From: Flavobacteriales bacterium UBA974
GTDB lineage: Bacteria > Bacteroidota > Bacteroidia > Flavobacteriales_D > Sanyastnellaceae
Direction of reading: 5' to 3'
Length of the DNA stretch: 64,000 nucleotides
Assembly (NCBI GenBank): GCA_002292405.1
Contig: DBBW01000025.1
Coordinates: 1-64,000, forward strand
The position numbers were made by a program, and so were the translations under genes. Under the pieces are notes generated by a model. It had not been told where the DNA came from. It saw only the letters and a list, made by a program, of their open reading frames with translations, and made no database searches. This document shows positions 47,026-59,464 of this stretch, piece after piece; the first letter of the stretch is position 1; every line of letters begins with the position of its first letter.

Positions 47026-47751
47026 ATGCGACACGGAAAGAAATTCAATCATTTAGGTCGTAAGACTGCGCATCGTAAAGCGATGCTCACTAACATGTCA
47101 TGTTCTTTAATTGAGCATAAGCGTATTACGACAACTGTAGCAAAGGCTAAAGCTCTTAAGAAATATTTTGAGCCACTTGTTAATCGTTCTAAAGACGATT
47201 CAACTCACAATCGACGTGTTTGTTTTCGCTATTTAGCGAGTAAGTACGCTGTAACGGAATTATTCCGAGAGGTAGGACCTAAAGTAGCAAACAGAGATGG
47301 AGGGTACACTCGCATTATTCGCACTGGCAATCGTTTAGGTGATAATGCTGAGATGTGTATGATAGAGCTAGTTGATTTCAACGAAATCTATAACAAGAAT
47401 GAGAAGAAGAAGACTCGACGATCACGTAGAGGTGGTGCATCTAATGTTTCTAAAACAGAAAGTGCTCCTGCTACTGTAGCCGCTGAAGTTGCCGCTGATG
47501 CTCCTACTGAAGTTGCCGCTGATGCTACTGCTGAAGATGTAGCTGATGCTCCTGCTGATGCTCCTGCTGAAGATGTAGCTGTTGCTCCTGCTGACGTTGC
47601 CGCTGATGCTCCTGCTGAAGATGTAGCTGCTGGTGCTCCTGCTGACGTTGCCGCTGATGCTCCTGCTGATGACTCAGCTTCTGAGGATGTTACAGAATCA
47701 TCAGATGATGACACTGAAACAGACGTATCTGAAGAAAAGAAAGAAGACTAA
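47026..47751 (+). CDS. rplQ: 50S ribosomal protein L17 with repeat-rich C-terminal extension (bL17)
   Basis: A 241-residue L17, about twice the 116-130 residues of most bacteria. Residues 1-121 are the standard fold ([20 protein letters not shown]). A basic linker ([11 protein letters not shown], 127-137) precedes about 90 residues of Ala-Pro-Asp/Glu repeats (about 147-220) and an acidic end ([15 protein letters not shown]). Extended L17 tails are known in Bacteroidota; the repeat expansion here is long. It is the last gene of the cluster; a terminator hairpin follows. Confidence 0.93.
   Translation: MRHGKKFNHLGRKTAHRKAMLTNMSCSLIEHKRITTTVAKAKALKKYFEPLVNRSKDDSTHNRRVCFRYLASKYAVTELFREVGPKVANRDGGYTRIIRTGNRLGDNAEMCMIELVDFNEIYNKNEKKKTRRSRRGGASNVSKTESAPATVAAEVAADAPTEVAADATAEDVADAPADAPAEDVAVAPADVAADAPAEDVAAGAPADVAADAPADDSASEDVTESSDDDTETDVSEEKKED
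47461..47690 (+). repeat. Degenerate tandem repeats coding the L17 tail
   Basis: Repeated GCTGATGCTCCTGCTGAA-like units fill this stretch. The best pair is a 51-bp (17-codon) direct repeat, with GCTCCTGCTGACGTTGCC starting at 47584 and again at 47635. All units are multiples of three, so the frame is kept. Confidence 0.8.
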
Positions 47752-47772
47752 ATATTCTTTATTATATATTTC

Positions 47773-47798
47773 AAAGGGTATCTGAAAAGGTACCCTTT
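47773..47798 (+). terminator. Hairpin terminator of the ribosomal supercluster
   Basis: AAAGGGTATC and GGTACCCTTT form a 10-bp stem (one G-U) around a TGAAAA loop, 21 bases after the rplQ stop. Only short T-runs flank it, as often in this phylum. Confidence 0.65.
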
Positions 47799-47859
47799 GT
47801 TCGTGTATAAATTATTATATTTTACTTTGAATAATTGATTAAGATTTCATTAGTAGAAT

Positions 47860-47867
47860 TATCTTTG
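47860..47867 (+). promoter_or_regulatory. Leaderless -7 element of carA-eno
   Basis: TATCTTTG matches TAnnTTTG exactly and ends four bases before the carA ATG at 47872. The nearest TTG (47835-47837) leaves a 22-bp spacer, slightly long. Confidence 0.55.
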
Positions 47868-47871
47868 CACC

Positions 47872-51041
<3,170 letters not shown>

Positions 51042-51059
51042 AGGTGCAAGGTACTACGT

Positions 51060-52250
51060 TCAATCGTTTTGTACCCTTCCATTTCTCCAACTTGTGACCA
51101 TTCTGTCCCAAGAACTTCTATAGGTAATGCTTCTTTCTAATTTATATCTATTGTTGTCAAGGTCGTGGATTTTTCTTTTGAATCTAAATGTCAGAGTGTT
51201 AGTTGTACCTTCTTCTCCATAAATCCAGGTTTCTGTCCAATAATCTCGTCGAACTCGATAAGGAACACCATAAATAATATGTATCATACCTCTATCTGTT
51301 CTCCAACCTTCCTGTAATCCGGAAAATGATAGGTTAGCTTCCTCCACTCTCGCATAGTAAGTTTGTATTAATTTTCTAGTCTTTTCTGGTGATTTACCAC
51401 ATGAAAGCCAAAATTCATCTAATGCAACTTTCGGATTGGAAGCTTTAAGCAAAGCAGAAAACTCGCTTCGTGTTGCAATATATCTAACAGATTCGATAAG
51501 GTGTCTAACATTTTTAAGTGCAGGGAATTCAGCAGACATTCCATTGATTACCAAGCTCAATTCTTTATCATGAGAAGTAAATACTTGAGAACCATCTAAG
51601 ACTACCCAGTTATCATTAATTGTGCTATGTGGCCTAGCTTTTATTGTGTCTAATGGATTGCGATAACTTGAATATGGAGGAGCTGGAAGATTGTTTTCTG
51701 GAATAACATGGTCTACATCCCATGTAGTATTAACATCTGTAATTATAGAAATTTGAGATCCAATAGGTATGAACGCATTATGTATCGGCCAATTCTCCTC
51801 CATATTCCAAGCAACAATATTTTCAACTTCTTTTATTGCTGATTGAGAAGAACTACGGTTTAGGTCCTTAATAGTGTACTGAAGCCATGAATTATCTAGT
51901 TCACTTTCAGATTTTTTCAAGTCAAATCTTTGTCGAATCCATCTGGAGGAATTGTTTGACAAAGTATCAGTTAAGAGCCATTTTTGAGAATTTAATGTTA
52001 ATTCCAAATTAGCTGTAAAGGGTGCTTTATCAAACTCTCGTGTATATAAAAGTTCTTCCCTATTGAATTTAAGAAATACTGATAATGTGTCAAAATAAAA
52101 AAAGGGAATTACTTCGACATGAAGAGAAGTTGATTCGTAATCATATGGTCGTCGCGTTGTTGTGGAGTCATACATTAATGAAGTAGAACAAGCTGACGCT
52201 ATCAAGACAATACCGCAAAGTTTAAACATGAAATAAATACAGTATCTCAT
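51060..52250 (-). CDS. GWxTD domain lipoprotein
   Basis: A 396-residue putative lipoprotein with a lipobox (LIASAC, acylated Cys near residue 21). The C-terminal GWxTD domain has the name-giving GWRTDRGMIHIIYGVP, a family widespread in Bacteroidota and related phyla and of unknown function. The middle region is beta-rich. It overlaps rmuC by 4 bp and lies 18 bp upstream of rlmB on the same strand. Confidence 0.85.
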   Translation of the reverse strand: MRYCIYFMFKLCGIVLIASACSTSLMYDSTTTRRPYDYESTSLHVEVIPFFYFDTLSVFLKFNREELLYTREFDKAPFTANLELTLNSQKWLLTDTLSNNSSRWIRQRFDLKKSESELDNSWLQYTIKDLNRSSSQSAIKEVENIVAWNMEENWPIHNAFIPIGSQISIITDVNTTWDVDHVIPENNLPAPPYSSYRNPLDTIKARPHSTINDNWVVLDGSQVFTSHDKELSLVINGMSAEFPALKNVRHLIESVRYIATRSEFSALLKASNPKVALDEFWLSCGKSPEKTRKLIQTYYARVEEANLSFSGLQEGWRTDRGMIHIIYGVPYRVRRDYWTETWIYGEEGTTNTLTFRFKRKIHDLDNNRYKLERSITYRSSWDRMVTSWRNGRVQND

Positions 52251-53545
52251 GAATCTTGGTCTGACTCAGAGTCTGAGATAAACTTTTCAGGTATTTTCTT
52301 ATTTACGTCAAGCCCCAATTTCCTCAATTTCTCGGCTTGACCAACCAGGTGTCCTGGCCCCTGGCTTAGTTTACTAACGGCTTCTTGATATGCATTGTCA
52401 GCTTTCTTAAGATGATCTCCAATTGAGTCCATTGAATTCGTGAAACCCACAAACTTTTCGTACAGAAGTTTACCTCGCGATGAGATTTCAATCACGTTAG
52501 TCCTTTGAAGCTCTTGACGCCAGATATAGCTTACCGTCCTCAATGTTGCTAGCATAGTTGTTGTGGAGACCAATAGAACTCTTGCTGCTAATCCTTCCCT
52601 TTGAATAGCTTGAAGTTCTGGTCCAACAGCAAAATAGGCTGGCTCAATAGGAACAAACATTAAAGTGTAATCCACGGATTTGTCATAAAGGCTTGCATAA
52701 TCTTTTTTTGCTAGAGATCGAATGTGATTCCTCATGCTCTGAATATGCTCTTTTAATAAAACTTCTCGCTCAAGATCATCTTGTGTGTTTACGCATTTCT
52801 CATAGGCTGTAAGGCTGACCTTAGAGTCAATGACAAGTACTTTTTCATCAGGAAGTGACACGAGAAAGTCAGGTCTCAGGTTTTTACCATCGTCAGATTT
52901 AACGGACGTCTGAGTTGTGAAATGTATTCCTTTTTTTAAGCCCACGTCCTCTAATAATCTTTCAAGTTGATACTCTCCCCAGTCTCCTTGAATTTTAGAC
53001 TCTCCCTTTAATGCTTTTACTAAATTATCAGCTTGTTCACTTAGCCCCATATTCATTTTAGCTAAATCATCCAACTCTTTATTTAACTCGCCTAACCATT
53101 TTTTCTCCTCCCCATAGTACTTCTCAACTTGATTCTTAAATCCGAGCATCTGTTCTTTAACCGGGCTAAGTAGTTGTTTAAGACTTTCAGTATGCGCACC
53201 CTCTAATTGGGTTTGAGATCTTTTTGTAGCTGTGTCTAGCACATCTCTGGCTACATCTTCGAGATTCTTGCGTTGAGTTTTAACTTCTTCATTCCACTTT
53301 ATTTCAGCATTTTCCTGGTATTCGATAGAATCTTCAACTTTTTGTTCCAGTTTCCCCACTTTTACTTTCAGGTTTACAATTTCATTTTCCTTTACTTCAA
53401 GTGCCTGTTGTAAGTCCTCAAGCTTAACGGACCCTGTGCCATAATTGTTAAACCCAGTTTTGACAGCACCTCGTCTTGTGGCAATAATCCAAGTAATTGC
53501 AGCTACAACAGTTATACTTAGCAATAAAATAATAGTCTCGTTCAA
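52247..53545 (-). CDS. rmuC: DNA recombination protein RmuC
   Basis: A 432-residue protein with one N-terminal membrane helix (about 3-23), a long coiled coil (40-180) and the RmuC nuclease-like domain. That domain has GDWGEYQLERLLEDVGL and LRPDFLVSLPDEKVLVIDSKVSLTAYE (residues about 220-246), carrying the D...DSK of restriction-like folds. It limits inversions at short repeats in E. coli. The start is a TTG at 53545, the only credible one in frame before the membrane helix; a TATCTTTA element lies about 20 bases upstream. Confidence 0.88.
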   Translation of the reverse strand: MNETIILLLSITVVAAITWIIATRRGAVKTGFNNYGTGSVKLEDLQQALEVKENEIVNLKVKVGKLEQKVEDSIEYQENAEIKWNEEVKTQRKNLEDVARDVLDTATKRSQTQLEGAHTESLKQLLSPVKEQMLGFKNQVEKYYGEEKKWLGELNKELDDLAKMNMGLSEQADNLVKALKGESKIQGDWGEYQLERLLEDVGLKKGIHFTTQTSVKSDDGKNLRPDFLVSLPDEKVLVIDSKVSLTAYEKCVNTQDDLEREVLLKEHIQSMRNHIRSLAKKDYASLYDKSVDYTLMFVPIEPAYFAVGPELQAIQREGLAARVLLVSTTTMLATLRTVSYIWRQELQRTNVIEISSRGKLLYEKFVGFTNSMDSIGDHLKKADNAYQEAVSKLSQGPGHLVGQAEKLRKLGLDVNKKIPEKFISDSESDQDS

Positions 53546-53624
53546 AGTTTGTGGTTTTTAAGTAAAGATAAGGGTGAGCTATGTATTATATGAACTCTCT
53601 TAGGGAATTTTAATGTACTTGAGG

Positions 53625-53632
53625 TAAATTTG
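53625..53632 (+). promoter_or_regulatory. -7 element of 53656 gene
   Basis: TAAATTTG is an exact match to TAnnTTTG, leaving a leader of about 18 bases. On the opposite strand TATCTTTA (53570-53563) serves rmuC, so this 110-bp gap is a divergent promoter region. Confidence 0.45.
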
Positions 53633-53655
53633 TGCAAATGAATTTATTTGGATAA

Positions 53656-54444
53656 ATGAAGTTATTATTCGCACTATTTTCACTTTTTGTTTGGGTATTA
53701 CCAAACTCGGTTGCAGCACAAGTGCGAGATGGTATTTCAACGGGTAAAGATTTAGTTTATGGTGAAGATGGAGTAGATATTTTATATACTCACACTTCCG
53801 GTGTTCATCTTATTGCACATTCTCAGGGTGCTGGAATTGGAGCTCATTATGGTTTGTTTTTAAATGCAAAATCATCGAGGTCAATTAATACAGATTTACT
53901 CTTCTTTAAACACGAAAAAGAAGAGCAAACCTCAAATCCTGTTTATAATGATGGTTTGCCGTATGTTTTTGGTAAGGTAAATAGTTTTTTAATTTTTAGA
54001 ATTAATATTGAGAATCGCAAAGAGATTACTCCGAAGCTTAGAAATGGAGCTGTTAAGGTAGAGAGAGTTTTTCGTTACGGAGTAGGTTTGGGTTTTGAAA
54101 AGCCAGTCTATTTAGAGATAGGCTATCCCGAAATCTTTTATGATTATCTGTTAACTGAACGATACAATCCAGATGAGCATTTTTATAATGATATTTATGG
54201 CCGCTCGCCTTGGGTAAATGGACTTGATGAAATGACAGTTATTCCAGGTGGTAATTTAAACTATGGATTGAATTTTGAGTATGGAGATGTGCGTGGAAGT
54301 ACGAGATATATTGAGATGGGAACATCACTCGATGTTTTTGTTAGACCTGTTGAAATAATGGCCGTTCAATTCGTGGAAAGTCAGTTGTTATTTTTAAGCC
54401 TTTACCTCAAAATTGGATTGGGGGTAAATTGGACACAAAAGTGA
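53656..54444 (+). CDS. Secreted or outer-membrane protein, unknown family
   Basis: A 262-residue protein with a signal peptide (residues 1-21, VAAQ). The rest is beta-strand-rich, with alternating aromatic and charged residues (FRYGVGLGFEKPVYLEIGYPE) and an even run of amphipathic strands to the C-terminus (LSLYLKIGLGVNW), fitting a small outer-membrane barrel. A GVHLIAHSQGAGIGAHYGLF stretch looks like a serine hydrolase elbow but lies in the first strand, so I do not read it as catalytic. It precedes lipA by 45 bp. Function unknown. Confidence 0.6.
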   Translation: MKLLFALFSLFVWVLPNSVAAQVRDGISTGKDLVYGEDGVDILYTHTSGVHLIAHSQGAGIGAHYGLFLNAKSSRSINTDLLFFKHEKEEQTSNPVYNDGLPYVFGKVNSFLIFRINIENRKEITPKLRNGAVKVERVFRYGVGLGFEKPVYLEIGYPEIFYDYLLTERYNPDEHFYNDIYGRSPWVNGLDEMTVIPGGNLNYGLNFEYGDVRGSTRYIEMGTSLDVFVRPVEIMAVQFVESQLLFLSLYLKIGLGVNWTQK

Positions 54445-54477
54445 TAACTGGAAGTTAAATTATTAAGTTATTATAAC

Positions 54478-54485
54478 GACATTTG
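54478..54485 (+). promoter_or_regulatory. Near-consensus -7 element before lipA
   Basis: GACATTTG differs from TAnnTTTG only in the first base and ends four bases before the ATG at 54490, the same geometry as other leaderless promoters in the window. Confidence 0.35.
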
Positions 54486-54489
54486 CATA

Positions 54490-55353
54490 ATGTCAGATAC
54501 AACGATTTCCAAACGAATACCTAAACCTAGTTGGCTTAGAGTTAAGCTACCTACTGGCGAGACTTATAAAAAAGTTAGGGAAATAGTATCTGAGCACAAG
54601 CTTCACACTATTTGTGAGAGTGGTCATTGTCCCAATATGGGAGAGTGTTGGGGGGAAGGGACTGCAACTTTTATGATTTTAGGAAATATTTGTACAAGAT
54701 CTTGTGGTTTTTGTAGTGTAGCAACAGGAAAGCCAGAGCCAGTGGATCCTTTTGAGCCTGTTAAAGTTGCTCAATCGGTAAAGCTTATGAATGTTAAGCA
54801 TGCAGTTATAACTTCTGTAGATCGTGATGAATTGAAGGATGGAGGAGCTACAATTTGGGCAGACACAGTAAGAGCAATAAGACATCAGTCCCCAGGAACA
54901 ACACTAGAAACGCTTATTCCTGATTTTGCAGGCAAATGGGATAATTTGCAACAAATAATTGATGTTGCGCCAGAAGTTGTAAGCCACAATATTGAAACTG
55001 TAAGACGTCTCACAAAGGGAGTTAGAAAGCAGGCTAAATATGAAAGATCACTAGAAGTATTGAAGCGTTTAAACGATGCCGGAATACGGACAAAAAGTGG
55101 TATGATGCTTGGGTTAGGCGAGTCAAAAGAGGAAGTTGTTGAGTCTATGGATGATTTGATTAATGTAGGGGTTAAAGTGCTAACATTGGGTCAATATCTT
55201 CAGCCTACTCCGAGTCATTTACCAGTCTTTGAGTTCATTCATCCTGATTTATTTGAAGAGTTTAGAGTATTGGCTTTAGATAAAGGATTTATGTATGTGG
55301 AAAGCAGCCCACTTGTTAGGTCTTCTTATCACGCAGAAAAGCATGTGAAATAA
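54490..55353 (+). CDS. lipA: Lipoyl synthase
   Basis: A 287-residue radical SAM enzyme inserting two sulfurs into octanoyl chains on lipoyl domains. Both iron-sulfur clusters are supported: C42, C47, C53 (auxiliary cluster) and C68, C72, C75 (CTRSCGFC, radical SAM). The C-terminal RSSYHAEK, whose serine ligates the auxiliary cluster, is present. lipB is not adjacent. Confidence 0.96.
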   Translation: MSDTTISKRIPKPSWLRVKLPTGETYKKVREIVSEHKLHTICESGHCPNMGECWGEGTATFMILGNICTRSCGFCSVATGKPEPVDPFEPVKVAQSVKLMNVKHAVITSVDRDELKDGGATIWADTVRAIRHQSPGTTLETLIPDFAGKWDNLQQIIDVAPEVVSHNIETVRRLTKGVRKQAKYERSLEVLKRLNDAGIRTKSGMMLGLGESKEEVVESMDDLINVGVKVLTLGQYLQPTPSHLPVFEFIHPDLFEEFRVLALDKGFMYVESSPLVRSSYHAEKHVK

Positions 55354-55409
55354 TCAGTAATGTTGTAACTTCCCCCTGCATTTATTAGAATAGTAAAAAT
55401 TCAATTATA

Positions 55410-58400
55410 ATGGTTTCAAAGTACTTACCCTTCGTCGCAATTGCAGCAATTGCTTTAATTTGGAATGTTTCTTCAGATAAGAATGAATTAACAGATGTAA
55501 CATACTCTCCGAGAAATGTAGAGAATGCACTTCAAAGAGAGGCAGATGGTGCTGCTGAAATCACCCGAATGCTTTTAGCTGATTTAGAAACAGGTGAGAT
55601 CAACACTCAAGGTCTTAGTGAATTAAGAGAGAATGTCTTAAAAAATGCGGCTTTCCAAGCTCGGTTTAATACAAAAGATGCTGATATTGCTTGGCAAGAA
55701 ATGGGGCCTGATAATGTTGGAGGTCGTACAAGAGCTATCGTAGCTGTTAATGAAGAGCTCATATATGCAGGGGCTGTTTCAGGTGGACTGTGGAGATCGA
55801 ATGATGGTGCTAACACTTGGAATCAGATCACTGGTATGCCGTTAATCATGATCGCATCGATTGCTGTGACAGATAACGGTGATATTTATGTAGGAACCGG
55901 ATCTAATTTTGATTATTCAGGTGGTGAAGGTAATTCTGGATTCAGAGGCCGCGGTATATGGTGGAGTAATGACGGAGGAGAGACATTCAATGTTGTTGAT
56001 GGCACTGATCCCGGTGAGTTTAATAATGGAAACTGGTCTTCTAACGATGCTTTAGTTAAGCATCCAAACTATGACAATAGAGTTTGGTATGGTTCTAATT
56101 CATCATTTGGAACAATTGAGAATGGTGTTATAGATATTAACCCAGCAAGTGGTGGCCCTGGTGGTGGGGTTACAGATATTACAATTGCACCTGATGGATC
56201 ATACATGCTTGTGGCTGCTACAAATGGATTGGTATATCGTTCAACCAACGAACAATTTTCAAACTTCGAATCTATTACTGCAGGTGGTTCTAATAGTGGG
56301 AGTTTACCTCAGGGTGGTATAGGACGTGCGAGAATTGCTATTTCACAAGATGATGCGAATCATGCTTTTGCACTATACTCAACGTCTGGTGGTCTTTTTT
56401 ATGGTTTATATCATTCTGAAAATGCTGGTCAAGAGGGGTCGTGGACAGTCTGCTGGCCTGGAGGAGTAGATACTTCAACACCTCTTCCACGAGCGCAGGG
56501 TGTGTATGATTTGGCATTAGGTATTAAAAAAGGACAACCTGATCTTGCTTATGTTGGTGGTATTTCTCTTTGGCGATCTGGTCCCAATCAACAAGCAGAG
56601 CCGGCTGCAGCTTCATTTGATTTGCCAGGATTTCCATATGGAGTTCACGCGGATTTACATGAAATTATTTTCACTGAGGAAGGGACGATGTTCGTTGCTA
56701 CTGACGGAGGGATATACAGAAGTGATGATGGAGGTATAAGTTACACGGAGTGTAATAACAACTATAATGTCACCCAATTCTATGGCATGGCTCACAGTGC
56801 TGGAACTGCTGTTTTAGGTGGGACTCAAGATAATGGATCGTTATTTATTCCGGGAGATGGTTACTTTTTAACGGATGAGCATGCCATCGAAGTACATGGA
56901 GGAGATGGATTTGATTGTGCGATTAGCCAAGTGACGGAATCTCCAGAACAAACTTATGCCTGGTTTGCAGCATCTCAAAATGGAGGCTTAGCTCGTGGAA
57001 CTGTTTCACCTGGTGCGAGCTCTAACCTAGGTGATTTTTGGGACAATGATATATCTGAATTGATTGATGATAACGGAGATTTAGGTCAGTTTTACACCTG
57101 CCTTCGTCTGTATGAAGATACTGAAGATGAAGATTCTCAGCAAAACATCATCCTTGTAAATCCTTATGGTGAAACAGTTACTGACAGCACATTTGTACTA
57201 TATACTAACAGTCAGAATCTCCCTCTTGAATATACTTTGGCTGATGGAGAGGAGCTGTTATTCTATGATACGCTGGTTCGCCCTGAACGTCTAATAAATG
57301 AGATTTTAACAGAAGATCCTGATTACTTCTGGCTAGCTCCACAAATTGCTCAAGAACAATTTATTTGTTCAGATGATACTCTAGGGGTAGATACGATTCA
57401 AGTCATTGAGTCTATAACTATTCTATACGACTCTGTATACGCAGAACCAATCGGTGAATGGATAGTATATGAGCTTGATGCGGATACTATTTTCGGTAGT
57501 GATATCCAATTTGACGTTGTGGAGGTATGTGACTCGATGTATTTCTACGCAACTGATACTATCTTTGGTGAGCCAGGTAGAATACTTGTTAAAGATCCTT
57601 ATAATACGATGTTGAGCATAGGTTTTGTTGGTTCACAAGGAGTTTGGATGACAAGAGAAGGATTAAACTTTAATACAACTCCTGACTGGATCCGTTTAGG
57701 TTCAGCTCCTGTTGGAGGAGGAACAAAATCAATTGAATACGTTGTAAATGATGAAGATCATGGAGGTGATGTGATGTTTGTTAGTGGTTGGAATGCTACC
57801 CTTGTTAGATTTTCAGGTCTAAAAAATGTATACTCTCAAGATGATGTTGAAGATCATGTTGTTATGGAGACACTTATCTCTCAAGCTGGAGGCGCAATAA
57901 CTGGAGTCAGTGTAGATCCTAACGATGCCAATCACGTTGTGTTTACTGTTGGTGGATATGGTAACGTAGTTTCTGGTAAAGTGAGAGAGTCTTGGAATGC
58001 TTTATCTGAGTCTCCGACATTTACGAATATATGGTCAGTACCAGGTTTAAGTAAGATGCCTATTTATGATGTTGTGATTGACTCCCAAGACGAGTCGGGT
58101 GAGACAATAATAATCGGTACAGAGTATGGTACGTATATAACAGATAACGCAGGAATTGATTGGACGATTGCTAATTTAGGAATGGCACTTACATCTGAAG
58201 AATTAACAGCGCCAGTTTTTGACTTAAAACAGCAGTGGAGATCAGAGACCAATTGGAGTAATCCCTCAAACACGGGAGCGATATATGCTGGGTCACATGG
58301 AAGAGGTATTTTCCGATCTGATTCTTTCCTAGGAGCAGAAGAAGTTGTTTCAACAGTAACTACTTCTTCTGAGACCCTTCTTATTTATCCTAACCCTGTA

Positions 58401-58622
58401 ATAGGCTCATCAGTACAAATTAACACTTCAAATTTTGCAGGTAATACTTCAATTGAAGTTTACGACCTTCAAGGAAGAAAGCTTTCTTCTAAGATACTGG
58501 AAAACATAAACTCAAGTGAGAGCGTTTTAGTTGACGTTAGCAATCTAAGTAACGGAACTTATGTAGTTCGTGTTGCGAGTGATGCGAAGTCACTAGCAAC
58601 AAAGCTGATCGTTAGAAGGTAA
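55410..58622 (+). CDS. Large T9SS-sorted beta-propeller (VPS10/BNR-like) protein
   Basis: A 1070-residue secreted protein with an N-terminal hydrophobic signal (about 1-20). Asp-box/BNR-type repeats (SNDGANTW, SNDGGETF, SDDGGISY) between about 95 and 460, and again after 760, form a VPS10/sialidase-like beta-propeller. A separate insert at about 545-760 interrupts it and holds a module (665-695) shared with the protein at 117-2516. A T9SS sorting domain starts with LLIYPNPV and ends LATKLIVRR (990-1070). No sialidase catalytic residues are evident. A surface or secreted adhesion or glycan role is inferred. Confidence 0.82.
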   Translation: MVSKYLPFVAIAAIALIWNVSSDKNELTDVTYSPRNVENALQREADGAAEITRMLLADLETGEINTQGLSELRENVLKNAAFQARFNTKDADIAWQEMGPDNVGGRTRAIVAVNEELIYAGAVSGGLWRSNDGANTWNQITGMPLIMIASIAVTDNGDIYVGTGSNFDYSGGEGNSGFRGRGIWWSNDGGETFNVVDGTDPGEFNNGNWSSNDALVKHPNYDNRVWYGSNSSFGTIENGVIDINPASGGPGGGVTDITIAPDGSYMLVAATNGLVYRSTNEQFSNFESITAGGSNSGSLPQGGIGRARIAISQDDANHAFALYSTSGGLFYGLYHSENAGQEGSWTVCWPGGVDTSTPLPRAQGVYDLALGIKKGQPDLAYVGGISLWRSGPNQQAEPAAASFDLPGFPYGVHADLHEIIFTEEGTMFVATDGGIYRSDDGGISYTECNNNYNVTQFYGMAHSAGTAVLGGTQDNGSLFIPGDGYFLTDEHAIEVHGGDGFDCAISQVTESPEQTYAWFAASQNGGLARGTVSPGASSNLGDFWDNDISELIDDNGDLGQFYTCLRLYEDTEDEDSQQNIILVNPYGETVTDSTFVLYTNSQNLPLEYTLADGEELLFYDTLVRPERLINEILTEDPDYFWLAPQIAQEQFICSDDTLGVDTIQVIESITILYDSVYAEPIGEWIVYELDADTIFGSDIQFDVVEVCDSMYFYATDTIFGEPGRILVKDPYNTMLSIGFVGSQGVWMTREGLNFNTTPDWIRLGSAPVGGGTKSIEYVVNDEDHGGDVMFVSGWNATLVRFSGLKNVYSQDDVEDHVVMETLISQAGGAITGVSVDPNDANHVVFTVGGYGNVVSGKVRESWNALSESPTFTNIWSVPGLSKMPIYDVVIDSQDESGETIIIGTEYGTYITDNAGIDWTIANLGMALTSEELTAPVFDLKQQWRSETNWSNPSNTGAIYAGSHGRGIFRSDSFLGAEEVVSTVTTSSETLLIYPNPVIGSSVQINTSNFAGNTSIEVYDLQGRKLSSKILENINSSESVLVDVSNLSNGTYVVRVASDAKSLATKLIVRR

Positions 58623-58659
58623 TCAAATAATGATTGACCAATTGTTTTACAAAAGAGGT

Positions 58660-58699
58660 TAAATAAAAAAGGGAAGCAATTGCTTCCCTTTTTTATTTA
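58660..58699. terminator. 40-bp perfect palindrome, bidirectional terminator
   Basis: The sequence is a perfect inverted repeat centred on 58679/58680, with core GGGAAGCAATTGCTTCCC flanked by A/T tracts. Each strand reads a stem followed by T6, so it ends both the plus-strand propeller gene and the minus-strand lpxH. The lpxH stop codon (58693-58695) lies inside it. Confidence 0.85.
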
Positions 58700-59454
58700 C
58701 TTAACGTTAGTTTTCCTTCAATGAGTTTAGCAGAACTATAATGAGTTATCCAATCTCCAATATTTATATATCTCGAGGGTGTTGTTCGCTGGCTATTGTT
58801 GGGTAATTCCAGGTCAAGTGGGATGTGTCTGTGTCCAAAAATGAAGCAGTCAATGCTGTAATCAGTTTTTAAGAAATCCACACAATACAAGAATAAATTT
58901 TCTTCTTGATTAGATGTAAAAGCCCCTCCACTTTTACCTCCTGCCGCTCTTGAGTTTTTAGAAAGGAAGTAAGCAAGTTTTATACCTATATCAGGATGTA
59001 GCCAGCGGAATATAAACTGAGCCAAACTATTTTTATAAATCTTCTTCGTGATTTTATATCCGTCATCACCGGGCCCTATCCCATCTCCATGGCCTACTAA
59101 ACATTTCAACCCATCCCATTCACATATTACGGGAGTATGGTGCACTGTAACACCGATTTCTGACTCAAGATAGCCGAAGTCCCATAAATCATGATTACCT
59201 AAATGATAATGAACAGGTATTCCGCTGTCAGTTATTTTTGCGATTGTACCCAGTAGCCTAATTCCACCTTTAGGCACCACATTCTTGTATTCAAACCAAA
59301 ATTCGAACAAGTCACCAAGTAAATGAATTTCAGTAGCACCTTCAGCTACTGCATTGTTCAGCCATTCTACAAATTTTAATTCACGTTTGAGGCTGGAATT
59401 GTTGTTTGGAACTCCTAAGTGTAAATCAGATGCGAAAAAAACTCTGTGACTCAA
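58693..59454 (-). CDS. lpxH: UDP-2,3-diacylglucosamine diphosphatase
   Basis: A 253-residue metallophosphoesterase making lipid X in lipid A synthesis. The metal motifs are visible: SDLHLG at about 6-13, LLGDLFEFW, LGNHDLW, VGHGDGIG and FGHRHIP. The gene is last in the lpxK-TlpA-lpxH unit, 10 bp after the TlpA gene. Its stop codon lies within the palindromic terminator. Confidence 0.92.
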   Translation of the reverse strand: MSHRVFFASDLHLGVPNNNSSLKRELKFVEWLNNAVAEGATEIHLLGDLFEFWFEYKNVVPKGGIRLLGTIAKITDSGIPVHYHLGNHDLWDFGYLESEIGVTVHHTPVICEWDGLKCLVGHGDGIGPGDDGYKITKKIYKNSLAQFIFRWLHPDIGIKLAYFLSKNSRAAGGKSGGAFTSNQEENLFLYCVDFLKTDYSIDCFIFGHRHIPLDLELPNNSQRTTPSRYINIGDWITHYSSAKLIEGKLTLSK

Positions 59455-59464
59455 AACTTAAGGC

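Noticed and set aside
47388..47714. Ala/Ser-rich open frame on the minus strand within rplQ
   Set aside because: It is the mirror of the Ala-Asp repeat codons of L17; low complexity and no start context.
53806..53865. Serine hydrolase motif AHSQGAGIGAH in the 53656-54444 protein
   Set aside because: It is in the first strand of a small beta-rich exported protein with no matching Asp-His or alpha/beta hydrolase fold.
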